Shown: piece after piece, positions 26,829 through 36,184 of the stretch
Position numbering within the stretch: position 1 is the stretch's first letter
Layout: every line of letters starts with the position of its first letter
Origin: Chitinophaga filiformis
Lineage (GTDB): Bacteria; Bacteroidota; Bacteroidia; Chitinophagales; Chitinophagaceae
Assembly: GCF_023100805.1 (NCBI RefSeq)
Contig: NZ_CP095855.1
Location: 3,451,001-3,515,000 of the forward strand
Direction: 5' to 3'
Length of the DNA: 64,000 bases
Notes under the pieces: model-generated
What the model saw: only the letters and a program-made list of their open reading frames with translations
What the model was told of the DNA's origin: nothing
Database searches by the model: none
Position numbers and translations under genes: made by a program

Positions 26829-27362
26829 TTATTGTTGCTTTTTTCCAAACATGTCCTGGTTGAAGGCCTGCGATTGCCCTTTGGGGATAGACAGGCTTTT
26901 CCAGTCAGATTTTTTGATCATTTTACCAATGTACACAATTTGCCCTACGTGATAGGGGATATGGCTGAGCTGCCTGTTGATGGCATCCAGCACAATATGC
27001 GGCTCGCTGCGTATATAAACGGTCTTCTCCAGGTCTTCCGGTGTCAGGGCGCTTATAGCATCCAGCATACATTTCCAGCCGGCGTCCCAGAGCCTGATGA
27101 TATCTGCGGCAGATGCATTGTCATCTTCAAACTCCACGTCCCTGTTACGCCAGGGTTTTTCGCCATCGGAGTGAAGGAAATCTGTCCAGCGGGAGTGCAT
27201 ATTGCCACTCATGTGTTTCACGATGAGGCAGATGCTGTTCGGCTCTCCCTCCGGCTGCCAGTGCAGTTGTTCGCTGCTGAGCACAGCCAGTGTCTGATCG
27301 CCGAGTGATTTATAGTATGCGAATCTTTTCAGCACACTATCCAGGAAGATTTGTCCTATCAT
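26829..27362 (-). CDS. DinB-like four-helix protein (DUF1572 type)
   Basis: A 177-residue protein predicted to form the DinB/YfiT four-helix bundle. It has the metal-site histidine patterns of the fold: LIVKHMSGNMHSRWTDFL near residues 45-63 and LSHIPYHVGQIVYIGKMI near 133-150. DUF1572 proteins from Bacteroidota show this NSICLIVKHM and HVGQIVYI signature. Proposed roles for the superfamily include thiol-dependent transfer with mycothiol or bacillithiol, but no function is established for this branch. It starts 22 bases after the ggt stop codon, same strand. Confidence 0.88.
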   Translation of the reverse strand: MIGQIFLDSVLKRFAYYKSLGDQTLAVLSSEQLHWQPEGEPNSICLIVKHMSGNMHSRWTDFLHSDGEKPWRNRDVEFEDDNASAADIIRLWDAGWKCMLDAISALTPEDLEKTVYIRSEPHIVLDAINRQLSHIPYHVGQIVYIGKMIKKSDWKSLSIPKGQSQAFNQDMFGKKQQ

Positions 27363-27384
27363 ACGAAAGTAGTTTTAGTGATGA

Positions 27385-29085
27385 TCAATAACCAGCTACG
27401 CTGTCATCGCCTCTTTTATCGCCCGCCGCTTCCAGCTGTCCTTTGGTGTTCACCTTAATAACCTCTGTACGTCCGATGGGACTATGAGGTACTATCTTAT
27501 AGCCCATCTCCCTTAAGTACTGTAAAGGTGTTTCATCAAAGTCTTCCTCTACATCCACCTCGTCGGGCAGCCATTGGTGATGGAATTTGGGCGCATCTAC
27601 CGCCTGCTGCACAGGCAGGTTGAATTCAATGATATTGAGCAGGGTCTGGAACACGGAAGTGATGATGGTCGAGCCGCCGGGCGTACCTGCTACAATATAT
27701 GGCTTGTCTTTCTTCAGCACAATGGTAGGCGTCATAGAGCTCAGCATACGTTTGCCGGGAGCTACAGCATTCGCCTCTGTTCCTACCAGGCCGTACATGT
27801 TAGGCACGCCGGGCTTTACGCTGAAATCGTCCATTTCGTTGTTCAGGAAAAAGCCAGCGCCGCCTACTACCACTTTGGAGCCATAGCCGCCATTCAGGGT
27901 GGTGGTTACGGATACAGCATTGCCCTCGTTGTCCATCACAGAAAGGTGTGTGGTCTCATCACTTTCATAATAAACAGTTCCTGCGCCGGTCTGTTTACTG
28001 GAGCCTGCACGGTGTGGGTCAAAATCTTCCATGCGCGTACGCAGGTATTCGGGAGCGGTGAGTTGTTTTACCGGTACTTTCACAAAATCAGGATCTCCCA
28101 GGTATTGCGCACGGTCTGCATAGGCGCGGCGTTCCGCCTCTATCATGAGGTGCATGGCGTTGACAGAATGGAAACCCCAGGCAGACAGCGGATATTTTTC
28201 CACCATCCCCATCATCTGTTGCAGGGCAACGCCGCCGCTGGAAGGTAATGGCATGGTGACGATACGATAATTTTTATAGTAGAAGGAAACGGCTGTCCGC
28301 TCTTTCGCTTCATAAGCTTTCAGGTCTGCTGCGGTGATCAGCCCTTTGCCGCGTTTCATTTCCGCCAGGATGAACGCCGCGGTTTCCCCTTCATAAAAGC
28401 CTGCGCGGCCATTGATACTGATCCTTTTCAGGGTGGCGGCAAGGTCTTTCTGTATCAGGGTATCTCCCGCTTTCCAGGTCTTTTTTCTTACAAAGGCGTT
28501 AGGTTGCGTATTGAGCTTGCTGAACTGTTCCTGTGTTGCATTCAGGCTCCTGGCTTCCCTTTCGGTAATGGCGAAGCCCTTTTCTGCCAGAGTAATGGCC
28601 GGAGCAATGAGCTGCTGGATGCGCAGCTTTGCATATGGCAGGGACGCAAAGATGCCGGCTACGGTACCCGGTACGCCCGATGCCAGGTGACCGTCCTGGC
28701 TCAGTTTTGTATTGGCATTGCCTGAGGCATCCAGGTACATATCGCGGGAAGCCGCTGCGGGTGCTTTTTCCCTGTAGTCGATGGCCAGGTCCTTCCCGTT
28801 TTTCAGGTGGGCTACCAGGAAACCACCGCCGCCAAGATTCCCGGCAGCGGGATATACCACGGCCAACGCAAACTGCGTGGCAATAGCCGCATCTACCGCA
28901 TTACCACCCTGTTGTAACATCAGCAGGCCGGCCTGGCTGGCTAATGGATGGGCAGATACTACGGCGCCATGACTGGCGGTAATACTTTTTTTAACTTGAT
29001 AACGATAGGCATTGATCTGGGCTGGTTGTTGTGCATAAGCTGTGCTGGCAAGGGTTATAGCCAGTAAAACAGGAATCGTGCGCAT
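27385..29085 (-). CDS. ggt: Gamma-glutamyltransferase precursor
   Basis: A 566-residue gamma-glutamyltranspeptidase with a Sec signal peptide (ending TAYAQ, residue 19). The autoprocessing site and catalytic nucleophile is Thr378 in DETTHLSVMDNEGNAVSVTT, which would create large and small subunits. ASHGAVVSAHPLASQAG, GGNAVDAA and the GTPGGSTIITSVFQ substrate loop are conserved. It should act in the periplasm to cleave gamma-glutamyl bonds of glutathione and related compounds. It is the first gene of a small leftward unit followed by the DinB-like and lipoprotein genes. The operon at 8.4-13.6 kb may make gamma-glutamyl compounds, but there is no direct evidence linking the two. Confidence 0.97.
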   Translation of the reverse strand: MRTIPVLLAITLASTAYAQQPAQINAYRYQVKKSITASHGAVVSAHPLASQAGLLMLQQGGNAVDAAIATQFALAVVYPAAGNLGGGGFLVAHLKNGKDLAIDYREKAPAAASRDMYLDASGNANTKLSQDGHLASGVPGTVAGIFASLPYAKLRIQQLIAPAITLAEKGFAITEREARSLNATQEQFSKLNTQPNAFVRKKTWKAGDTLIQKDLAATLKRISINGRAGFYEGETAAFILAEMKRGKGLITAADLKAYEAKERTAVSFYYKNYRIVTMPLPSSGGVALQQMMGMVEKYPLSAWGFHSVNAMHLMIEAERRAYADRAQYLGDPDFVKVPVKQLTAPEYLRTRMEDFDPHRAGSSKQTGAGTVYYESDETTHLSVMDNEGNAVSVTTTLNGGYGSKVVVGGAGFFLNNEMDDFSVKPGVPNMYGLVGTEANAVAPGKRMLSSMTPTIVLKKDKPYIVAGTPGGSTIITSVFQTLLNIIEFNLPVQQAVDAPKFHHQWLPDEVDVEEDFDETPLQYLREMGYKIVPHSPIGRTEVIKVNTKGQLEAAGDKRGDDSVAGY

Positions 29086-29248
29086 GCGTTTATGAGTTTA
29101 ATCCACAATTGATATTGACAAGTTGTTCCAAATGCGCTGTCAAATTAGTATTTTAGATAATAGACAGACCAATTCGTTCTTGTAGCAATACCATAACCAA
29201 AAGAACAACTCAAAATCTAAAAACCCAAATAAATCTAAATCGAACCTT

Positions 29249-32023
29249 ATGTTACACCTGGTAGCCCATCTAAGAGGCCTTGTGCTTCTTATCGCCCTCA
29301 CTTTATGTATATCAGCATCCTCGTATGGCCAGACCGGCACCATTACGGGTACCGTCACTGATGGCAAAGGACCGCTGGCCAATGCCACCGTCCATATCGA
29401 GCATACCAATAAAGGCGGATATACCAATGCACAGGGACGTTTTACCCTGGAAATAGTGCCCGGCAATCATACAGTGCTGATCAGTTACGTAGGCTATACC
29501 GCCCAGCGTAAGACCGTTACTGTCAGCGCCGGACAAACCACTACACTGGATGTGACCCTGGAAACAAGCACCACTATGAATGAACTGGTGGTACTGGGCT
29601 CCCGCAGCCTGCCGCGTACACAAACGGAAACGCCTGTACCGGTAGATGTTATTGACATCAAACGTATTGCCGCCGATGCGCCGCAGGTGTCCATCAACCA
29701 GATCCTCAACTATGTAGCGCCTTCCTTCAGCTCTGGTACACAAACCGTTGCCGATGGCACGGACCATATTGATCCCGCCTCCCTGCGTGGACTGGGGCCC
29801 GACCAGGTGCTGGTGCTGGTAAACGGCAAACGCCGGTACAATACCGCCCTGGTGAATGTGAACGGTAGCTTTGGCCGTGGCGCGGTAGGTACCGATATGA
29901 ACGCTATCCCCACATCTGCCATTGACCGTATCGAGATACTGCGCGATGGCGCTGCCGCCCAGTATGGCTCTGATGCCATCGCCGGTGTGATCAACATCAT
30001 CCTGAAAAGCACAGTGAACCGCCTGAACGTTAATGTAACTACAGGCGCCAACGTTACCTCGCAGGCCGACGATAATATGGATGGCCAGACGGTGCAGACC
30101 GGCGTTAACTATGGTGTTCCGCTGGGCGCCAAAGACGGATATATCAATTTCGGCGGCTCTTATGATTACCGTAATTATACCAATCGTTCAGGCCCCTGGA
30201 CGGGCGCTATCTATCGCACCTATCCCGGTGGCGTAGATAAGACGGATTCTTTCCTCGTGGCTAACAACATCACCCGCAACGATATCCGTATGCGCGCGGG
30301 GCAGTCGAAACTGCGCAGCGCACAGTTGTTTGTGAATGCCAGCATCCCGCTGGAAAACAATGCTGAAGTGTATTTCTTCGGCGGTATCGGCTACCGTAAC
30401 GGGAATGCTGCCGGTGTATACCGCTTGCCGCACGACAGCAGGAATGTAATGGAGATCTATCCCCTGGGCTTCCTGCCGGAAATACACAGTGATATTTACG
30501 ACCGTTCTTTTGCAGCAGGTATAAGAGGTAACCTGGGCGACTGGAAAGTGGATTTCAGCAATACCTATGGCCGTAATGAGTTTGGCTTCAAAGTGGAAAA
30601 TTCACTGAATGCATCCCTGGGAAAAGCTTCTCCCACACGCTTTACCTGCGGTGGACCTATCTTCACACAGAACACTACGAACGTCGATTTCTCGCGCCGT
30701 TTTGATGTGCTGGAAGGACTGGACATAGCCTTCGGTGCAGAACACCGCTTCGAGCAGTACGAGCTGGTAGCAGGGGCAGAGAACTCTTATACCGACTATG
30801 GCCGCGCCAGGAAGATAGGGGTAGATGCCAATGGAAAAGATATCCTGATACCAGACCCGCAGGGCTCAGTCAACACCGTATTCGGACCTGACGGCACACC
30901 CAGGGCCGGCGGTGCACAGGTATTCCCCGGCTTCCGTCCTGAAAATGCGATCAGGGCTACCCGCAGTGCCATCTCCGGTTATGTGGATGTAGAAGCCAAT
31001 TTCTCCTCCGCATTCCTGCTGGGAGGCGCCTTACGTTTTGAGAACTATAACGATTTCGGCAGTACGCTGAATGGTAAACTGACAGCACGCTATAAGCTGA
31101 GTGAAAGAACTGCGCTCAGGGCTTCTGCCAGCACCGGTTTCAGGGCGCCATCATTACACCAGCGCTTTTATTCTTCCACTTCCACTTTGTTTGTGGATGG
31201 CGTGCCTTATGAAGTGGGTACCTTCACGAACGACAGCCGGCCGGCACAGTTGCTGGGCATCCCGCAGCTGAAACCGGAAAAATCAAAAAGTATCAGTGCG
31301 GGTTTTACCAGCACCTTCGGCAAGTTTAGCCTGACGCTGGACGGTTACTTTACTCATATCGACGACCGTATTGTATACACAGACCAGTTCTCCGGTAATA
31401 ATGCCGATACCGCATCTGCCGTAGACAAAGAAATATACCAGCTGCTCTCGCTCGCCAATGCCAACAGGGCTGCCTTCTTCGCCAATGCCATCAATTCTGA
31501 AACAAAGGGCGTTGACCTGGTACTGACCTACAGTACAAAACTGGGCGGGGGCACATTGCGTGCAGACCTTTCCGGCACCTATAGCTATACGCAGCGTGTA
31601 GGCCAGATCAAAGCTTCCGAGAAGCTGAAAGGGAAAGAGAATATCTATTTCAGCCGGGCCAGCAGGATCTACCTCGAAAGAACGGTGCCGCGTGAAAAAG
31701 TGAACCTGACACTGTCTTACAACATAGGTAAGTTCAATGCCTTCCTCCGTAACGTTCACTTCGGTACGGTAGAGGAAGCTACCAACGATCCGGCCTTCTT
31801 CCAGACCTATTCTGCCAAGGTAGTGACCGATGTGGCAGTGGGTTATAAACTGACGCCTGCCCTGAAGCTGAGCATTGGTTCCAACAACGTGTTTGACGTA
31901 TACCCGGACCTGGTAGCCAACCCTGCCAATACCACCAACAACCAGTTCAGGTATAGCAGAAGGGCTACACAATTCGGTTATAACGGCCGTTTCCTGTTTG
32001 CAAGGCTGGAACTGAACCTGTAA
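29249..32023 (+). CDS. TonB-dependent receptor with carboxypeptidase-regulatory-like domain
   Basis: A 924-residue outer membrane receptor. A signal peptide ends at SSYGQ (about residue 28), followed by a CarboxypepD_reg domain (TGTVTDGKGPLANATVHIE), a plug containing LRGLGPDQVLVLVNGKRR and IPTSAIDRIEILRDGAAAQYGSDAIAGVIN, and a barrel with a C-terminal SIGSNNVFDVYPD region and final FLFARLELNL. The plug is of the siderophore/cobalamin-type TonB receptor class, not SusC, and no SusD is adjacent. It is followed by a strong hairpin and is probably a single-gene unit. The ligand cannot be predicted from this sequence. Confidence 0.95.
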   Translation: MLHLVAHLRGLVLLIALTLCISASSYGQTGTITGTVTDGKGPLANATVHIEHTNKGGYTNAQGRFTLEIVPGNHTVLISYVGYTAQRKTVTVSAGQTTTLDVTLETSTTMNELVVLGSRSLPRTQTETPVPVDVIDIKRIAADAPQVSINQILNYVAPSFSSGTQTVADGTDHIDPASLRGLGPDQVLVLVNGKRRYNTALVNVNGSFGRGAVGTDMNAIPTSAIDRIEILRDGAAAQYGSDAIAGVINIILKSTVNRLNVNVTTGANVTSQADDNMDGQTVQTGVNYGVPLGAKDGYINFGGSYDYRNYTNRSGPWTGAIYRTYPGGVDKTDSFLVANNITRNDIRMRAGQSKLRSAQLFVNASIPLENNAEVYFFGGIGYRNGNAAGVYRLPHDSRNVMEIYPLGFLPEIHSDIYDRSFAAGIRGNLGDWKVDFSNTYGRNEFGFKVENSLNASLGKASPTRFTCGGPIFTQNTTNVDFSRRFDVLEGLDIAFGAEHRFEQYELVAGAENSYTDYGRARKIGVDANGKDILIPDPQGSVNTVFGPDGTPRAGGAQVFPGFRPENAIRATRSAISGYVDVEANFSSAFLLGGALRFENYNDFGSTLNGKLTARYKLSERTALRASASTGFRAPSLHQRFYSSTSTLFVDGVPYEVGTFTNDSRPAQLLGIPQLKPEKSKSISAGFTSTFGKFSLTLDGYFTHIDDRIVYTDQFSGNNADTASAVDKEIYQLLSLANANRAAFFANAINSETKGVDLVLTYSTKLGGGTLRADLSGTYSYTQRVGQIKASEKLKGKENIYFSRASRIYLERTVPREKVNLTLSYNIGKFNAFLRNVHFGTVEEATNDPAFFQTYSAKVVTDVAVGYKLTPALKLSIGSNNVFDVYPDLVANPANTTNNQFRYSRRATQFGYNGRFLFARLELNL

Positions 32024-32050
32024 ATATTTTACTATAACTGAATAACTATC

Positions 32051-32083
32051 AATGGAATGAATGGGCTTCGCATTCATTCCATT
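32051..32083 (+). terminator. Hairpin terminator after the TonB receptor gene
   Basis: AATGGAATGAATG (32051-32063) pairs perfectly with CATTCATTCCATT (32071-32083) around a GGCTTCG loop, 28 bases past the stop. A short T run follows about ten bases later. Confidence 0.75.
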
Positions 32084-32167
32084 GGTATAGTCATTTTTCC
32101 TGCTATTTTATATTATTATATTTTGCTATATTGAGTATGCCTTTTCAAGCTATTTATTTGCATCAGC

Positions 32168-32587
32168 ATGTCCGGTGAACGAAATTCTATAAACATTTAC
32201 AATGCATTGCTTCCAGGTTTTCTGCTGTTGTTGCTTGCCATCAATGGCGCAGGTTGTGCTGCCGGAGAGGATCACAAGACTGAACTGTTGCGCCAGGTAA
32301 TGCGGGAGGAGAACGGGCATATCAAATGGAAAGTATATGGCTTTACTGATGATCCTTACAGGGAAAAGGTAGAGATCTACTATGAGAATGGCAAGCTCAA
32401 AGAAGTGTATTACCGGCGGGCGGGGAGAATGGAAGGCGTCAGGACCGTTTTCTTCGATAACGGCAAACTATCGGAAACCGGCCACTGGCATGAAGACAAC
32501 AGGGTAGGGGAGTTCCGTTATTACCGCCGCGAAGGAGGTCTTGAGTGTGTACAGTATTTCGGACTGATAGGTGAAAGTGTAGAGTAG
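32168..32587 (+). CDS. MORN-like repeat lipoprotein (YwqK-type)
   Basis: A 139-residue protein with a hydrophobic N-terminus and lipobox INGAGC (Cys around 30). The remainder has repeated Y-x-NGKL-x-E-x-x-Y type units (IYYENGKLKEVYYR, FFDNGKLSETGHWHEDNRVGEFRYY), as in MORN-variant or YwqK antitoxin-like repeat proteins. The repeats form a beta meander, but no particular function follows. Some databases name this family toxin-antitoxin YwqK antitoxin; no toxin gene is visible here, so I would not accept that label. It stands alone between a terminator and the M14 peptidase gene. Confidence 0.75.
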   Translation: MSGERNSINIYNALLPGFLLLLLAINGAGCAAGEDHKTELLRQVMREENGHIKWKVYGFTDDPYREKVEIYYENGKLKEVYYRRAGRMEGVRTVFFDNGKLSETGHWHEDNRVGEFRYYRREGGLECVQYFGLIGESVE

Positions 32588-32638
32588 CAAAAAACCTTTC
32601 AATTGTTTATCTTAGGTAAATTAAATTGAAGGTTCCAT

Positions 32639-35152
32639 ATGCGCAAATTGCTGTTATCGTCCCTTATACTGCTCATCGTGCAAACAGGATATTCACAGAT
32701 CCTGCCTACGCCGGAACAGTTTCTCGGTTATGCGCCCGGAACGCAGTTCACGCCCTATCACCGGGTACTCGAATACTTCAGGGCCGTTGCTGCTGTTACG
32801 CCCAATATGCAGCTCACCCAATACGGCACTACCTACGAAGGCCGCCCCCTGATGCTGGCCGTTATTTCTTCTCCTGAAAATATCAGCAAGACCGAACAGA
32901 TAAGACAACACAACCTGGAACTGGCCAGTGGTGATGGCAAGCCTGCCGCCGGCGATCCTGTGATTGTCTGGCTGAGCTATAACGTACATGGCAATGAAGC
33001 TGTTTCTACGGAAGCCGCTATGGTCACACTGTACATGCTGGCCAATAAAGAACATAAAGCGCAACAGGAATGGCTGAAGAATACGGTCGTGATCATCGAT
33101 CCCTGTCTTAATCCCGACGGACGGGAACGCTATGTGAACTTCTACAACCAGGTGCATACCCGTTATGCCGACCCCTTATTATTTGCGAGAGAGCACAATG
33201 AACCATGGCCGGGAGGAAGGGCGAACCACTATTACTTTGACCTGAACCGTGACTGGGCCTGGCAGACGCAGGTGGAATCGCAGCAAAGAGCGATCCAGTA
33301 TAGCCGCTGGATGCCCCAGGTACATGTAGACTTCCATGAACAATCTATCGACGCTCCATATTACTTTGCACCTGCAGCAGAGCCTTTCCATGATATTATC
33401 AAACCCTGGCAGCGCAGCATGCAGATGCTGATCGGTAAGAACAATGCCCGTTACTTCGATAAGGAAGGCTGGCTGTATTTTACCAAGGAATTCTTTGATA
33501 TGTTCTACCCCAGCTACGGCGATACCTACCCTACCTACAATGGGGCCATCGGAATGACCTACGAGCAGGGTGGTGGCGGACGTGCAGGGCTGGCAGGTTT
33601 AAAACAGGACGGCGATACCCTGACCCTTACAGAACGTATTGCGCATCATCGCACTACGGGACTGTCGACTATAGAGATCGCCTCACAACAGGCGCCCTTA
33701 TTACTGAAAGAATTCTCTCACTATTTTTACGAAGCTATCCATGCACCGGAAGGCCCTTATATGTCTTACGTAGTAAAGGCTGCCGGCAATTATGAGAAAC
33801 TGGCTTCCCTGGGCACCCTGCTCAACAGGAACGGTATCCGTTTCGGTTATGGCTCGGCCGCGAACAAGGCTATTGGCTTTAACTACTTTAATGGTAAGAC
33901 AGAAAATTTCAACATAGATAAGGAAGACATGGTGATCAGTGCTGCACAGGCCAGGTCAAACCTGTTAAAAGTATTGTTCGAGCCCGATTCCCGTTTAGCC
34001 GATTCCGTCACATATGATATTACCGCCTGGTCACTGCCTTATGCTTATGGCCTGCAAACCTACGGGGTACGCCAGTTACTGACGCCGGCAAAAGATAGTC
34101 TGCAGGCTATCCAGAACGCTTACCTGGCCGCCGCAAAGCCCTATGCCTACCTGGCCCGCTGGAATAGTATCAAGGACGTACGTTTCCTCTCCGCATTGCT
34201 GCAGAAACGCATCCGGGTAAGATATGCGGAAGGCGATTTCATTGCCGGCGGCAAGTCCTTTCCCGCAGGTACGCTGATCATTACCAGGTCGGGCAATGAA
34301 GCGGCAGGCGCTCAATTTGACGAACAGGTCATTGCATTGGCCAATACTTTTAAAACAGGACTGGACGCGGTGAATACCGGCTTTGTGGAGAAGGGCGTGG
34401 ACTTCGGTTCGGAGAAAGTGCGGTTCATCAAACCTATCCGGGTGGCTGTGGTCATGGGCGAGGGTATTTCTTCCCTGGCAGCCGGAGAGGTATGGCATTT
34501 CTTCGAACAGCAGATCGGTTACCCGCTCACCATCGTGGATGAAAAACAACTATCGCGCGTGAACTGGAAAGCCCTCGATGTGCTGATATTGCCGGATGGC
34601 AACTATAAGTTCCTGTCAGACAAAGACAACGCCAATAAACTGCGCGACTGGATCACCGGCGGCGGTAAACTGATTGCCCTGCAGGGAGCGCTGGCACAGG
34701 TGGCTACACTGGACTGGGGCATTCACCAGAAAAAGGAGGATGAAGAGAAAGAAGAAAAGAAAGATGAATACGCCATGCTGAAGCCTTACGCCAACCGTGA
34801 AAGGGAAGGCGTGAAGCAGCTTATTCCCGGCGCCATATACAAAGTACAACTGGACAATAGCCACCCGCTGGCTTTCGGATTTCCGTCTGTCTATTACACT
34901 TTAAAGCAGGACAGCAGGATATACGACTATCTGGACGATGGTGGCTGGAATGTGGGCATACTGAAGAAAGATAATTACCTCAGTGGTTTCGTGGGAACGG
35001 AAACACGCAGAAAGCTCAGGGACGGTTTACTCTTCGGTGTAAGGGAAATGGGCGAAGGTAAGATCGTCCTCATGGCCGATGACCCGCTGTTCCGCAGTTT
35101 CTGGGAGAACGGGAAACTGATGTTCGGCAATGCATTGTTTATGGTGTGGTAA
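32639..35152 (+). CDS. Secreted M14 family zinc carboxypeptidase
   Basis: An 837-residue protein with a Sec signal peptide (ending GYSQ, residue 20). Residues 40-310 form the M14 domain: the zinc ligands are His117 and Glu120 in VHGNEAVS and a third histidine, probably His233, in HVDFHEQ; DLNRDW (201-206) supplies the substrate arginine, and the catalytic glutamate is probably Glu309 in GMTYEQGGGG. The C-terminal third has a Rossmann-like region (RVAVVMGEGISSLAAGEV, LDVLILPDGNYKFL, WITGGGKLIALQG) resembling the GATase-like domain often attached to these large Bacteroidota peptidases. It is likely periplasmic or exported and removes C-terminal residues from peptides. Confidence 0.93.
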   Translation: MRKLLLSSLILLIVQTGYSQILPTPEQFLGYAPGTQFTPYHRVLEYFRAVAAVTPNMQLTQYGTTYEGRPLMLAVISSPENISKTEQIRQHNLELASGDGKPAAGDPVIVWLSYNVHGNEAVSTEAAMVTLYMLANKEHKAQQEWLKNTVVIIDPCLNPDGRERYVNFYNQVHTRYADPLLFAREHNEPWPGGRANHYYFDLNRDWAWQTQVESQQRAIQYSRWMPQVHVDFHEQSIDAPYYFAPAAEPFHDIIKPWQRSMQMLIGKNNARYFDKEGWLYFTKEFFDMFYPSYGDTYPTYNGAIGMTYEQGGGGRAGLAGLKQDGDTLTLTERIAHHRTTGLSTIEIASQQAPLLLKEFSHYFYEAIHAPEGPYMSYVVKAAGNYEKLASLGTLLNRNGIRFGYGSAANKAIGFNYFNGKTENFNIDKEDMVISAAQARSNLLKVLFEPDSRLADSVTYDITAWSLPYAYGLQTYGVRQLLTPAKDSLQAIQNAYLAAAKPYAYLARWNSIKDVRFLSALLQKRIRVRYAEGDFIAGGKSFPAGTLIITRSGNEAAGAQFDEQVIALANTFKTGLDAVNTGFVEKGVDFGSEKVRFIKPIRVAVVMGEGISSLAAGEVWHFFEQQIGYPLTIVDEKQLSRVNWKALDVLILPDGNYKFLSDKDNANKLRDWITGGGKLIALQGALAQVATLDWGIHQKKEDEEKEEKKDEYAMLKPYANREREGVKQLIPGAIYKVQLDNSHPLAFGFPSVYYTLKQDSRIYDYLDDGGWNVGILKKDNYLSGFVGTETRRKLRDGLLFGVREMGEGKIVLMADDPLFRSFWENGKLMFGNALFMVW

Positions 35153-35188
35153 CATGCCGAAATGATGTACAGCTGTCGATTACCGGAT

Positions 35189-35500
35189 GCAATGGTCATT
35201 AAAAGCCACATTTGAATGATATGACAGTGTTACGTCATTGAATTTATGCCTTTAAAGTCATTTGATATTACGCTAGGGTTTTAGACCGTCGTAAGCAATG
35301 AAAAGTCTTATTTGAAATGATAGGACGGTGTTGCGTCGTTGAATGCATGACAGCCTTTAAAAGTTATCTGACCTTACACAACAGTTTTAAACCGTCGGAA
35401 GCAATGGTTCCTGAAAAAATTCAGAAATGGAGGTGTTGCCCCATGGATATGACAGTCGCTAAAACCTTTTGATATTACATCCCAGCGCGGTTGTAGAATT
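35189..35500. repeat. Three degenerate ~106-bp tandem repeats
   Basis: Units start at GCAATG at 35189, 35295 and 35401. Shared blocks are TTTGAA-TGATA-GAC-GTGTT-CGTC-TTGAAT, CCTTTAAAA and TTTTA-ACCGTCG-AAGC. The third unit is the most diverged and runs into the 3' end of the leftward thioredoxin-fold gene (stop at 35459). This accounts for the 306 bases between the two genes, where I see nothing else. Confidence 0.65.
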
Positions 35501-36061
35501 TACCCGCACGGCCTTACCTGCCAGCAGATCATTGATGGCGTTGTTCAGGTGGCGCATCTTAACCGCTTCTGCATTGCCCGGGCTATCATCAATAGCGCCC
35601 TTATAAACGAGTTTCGCCTGCTGGTTGAACAGGTAGCATTCCGGCATATGACTGGCCTCAAAAGCGTCTGCTAATTCAGTTTTTTTATCTGCTACATAAT
35701 ACCAGTTGTATTGCTGCCCGGTAGCATAGGTCTTCATGGCAGCCAGCACTGCTTTTTCATCTGCACCGGCAGTGTTGGAATTGATCAGCACCACACCGAT
35801 ATTATTGCTAAGCGCATATTTACAGATCTCCTGTGTGCGGGCCTGGTTCCTTTCTATATAGGGACAGGTATTGCCGGAGAATATCACCAGTAATCCATTA
35901 TTTAATCTTGCCTTATTGAGCGTGATCTCTTTGCCGGAAAAATCCTGCAGTACAACATCCCCTTTAGGTAAGGGCGCTCCTATTTCCAATGGCGGCGTAA
36001 GGGCCGGCTGCATGGCCACAAGCCAGGAGTATAGGATCAATAGACAGTATACGTTTCTCAT
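35459..36061 (-). CDS. Secreted thioredoxin-fold (redoxin) protein
   Basis: About 200 residues from the ATG at 36061, giving MRNVYCLLILYSWLVAMQPA as a signal peptide; a longer frame begins at 36121 but lacks any signal and I reject it. The fold is thioredoxin-like: LEIGAPLPKGDVVLQDFSGKEI, then LLVIFSGNTCPYIERNQ with a single cysteine where CxxC would be, a second cysteine in TQEICKYA, and MPECYLFN before the final strand. This pattern resembles AhpC/TSA-like redoxins with TCP-x-x-x-x-NQ common in Bacteroidota. Function is probably thiol-based redox chemistry in the periplasm. The C-terminus overlaps the degenerate repeat. Confidence 0.85.
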   Translation of the reverse strand: MRNVYCLLILYSWLVAMQPALTPPLEIGAPLPKGDVVLQDFSGKEITLNKARLNNGLLVIFSGNTCPYIERNQARTQEICKYALSNNIGVVLINSNTAGADEKAVLAAMKTYATGQQYNWYYVADKKTELADAFEASHMPECYLFNQQAKLVYKGAIDDSPGNAEAVKMRHLNNAINDLLAGKAVRVNSTTALGCNIKRF

Positions 36062-36184
36062 AAATATAGGTTTCAGGTTAACACTATGCCCCCTTGCTGG
36101 TTGTTGCCGAGGACAGTACAATGAAGGAACCGACCAGGGATTCCGTCATAAAGATACGAATATGTGTGATTTTTATCTAATTTA

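Noticed and set aside
32168..32587. Toxin-antitoxin pair involving the YwqK-like lipoprotein
   Set aside because: No companion toxin gene is next to it and the protein has a lipoprotein signal, so the database label antitoxin is not supported.
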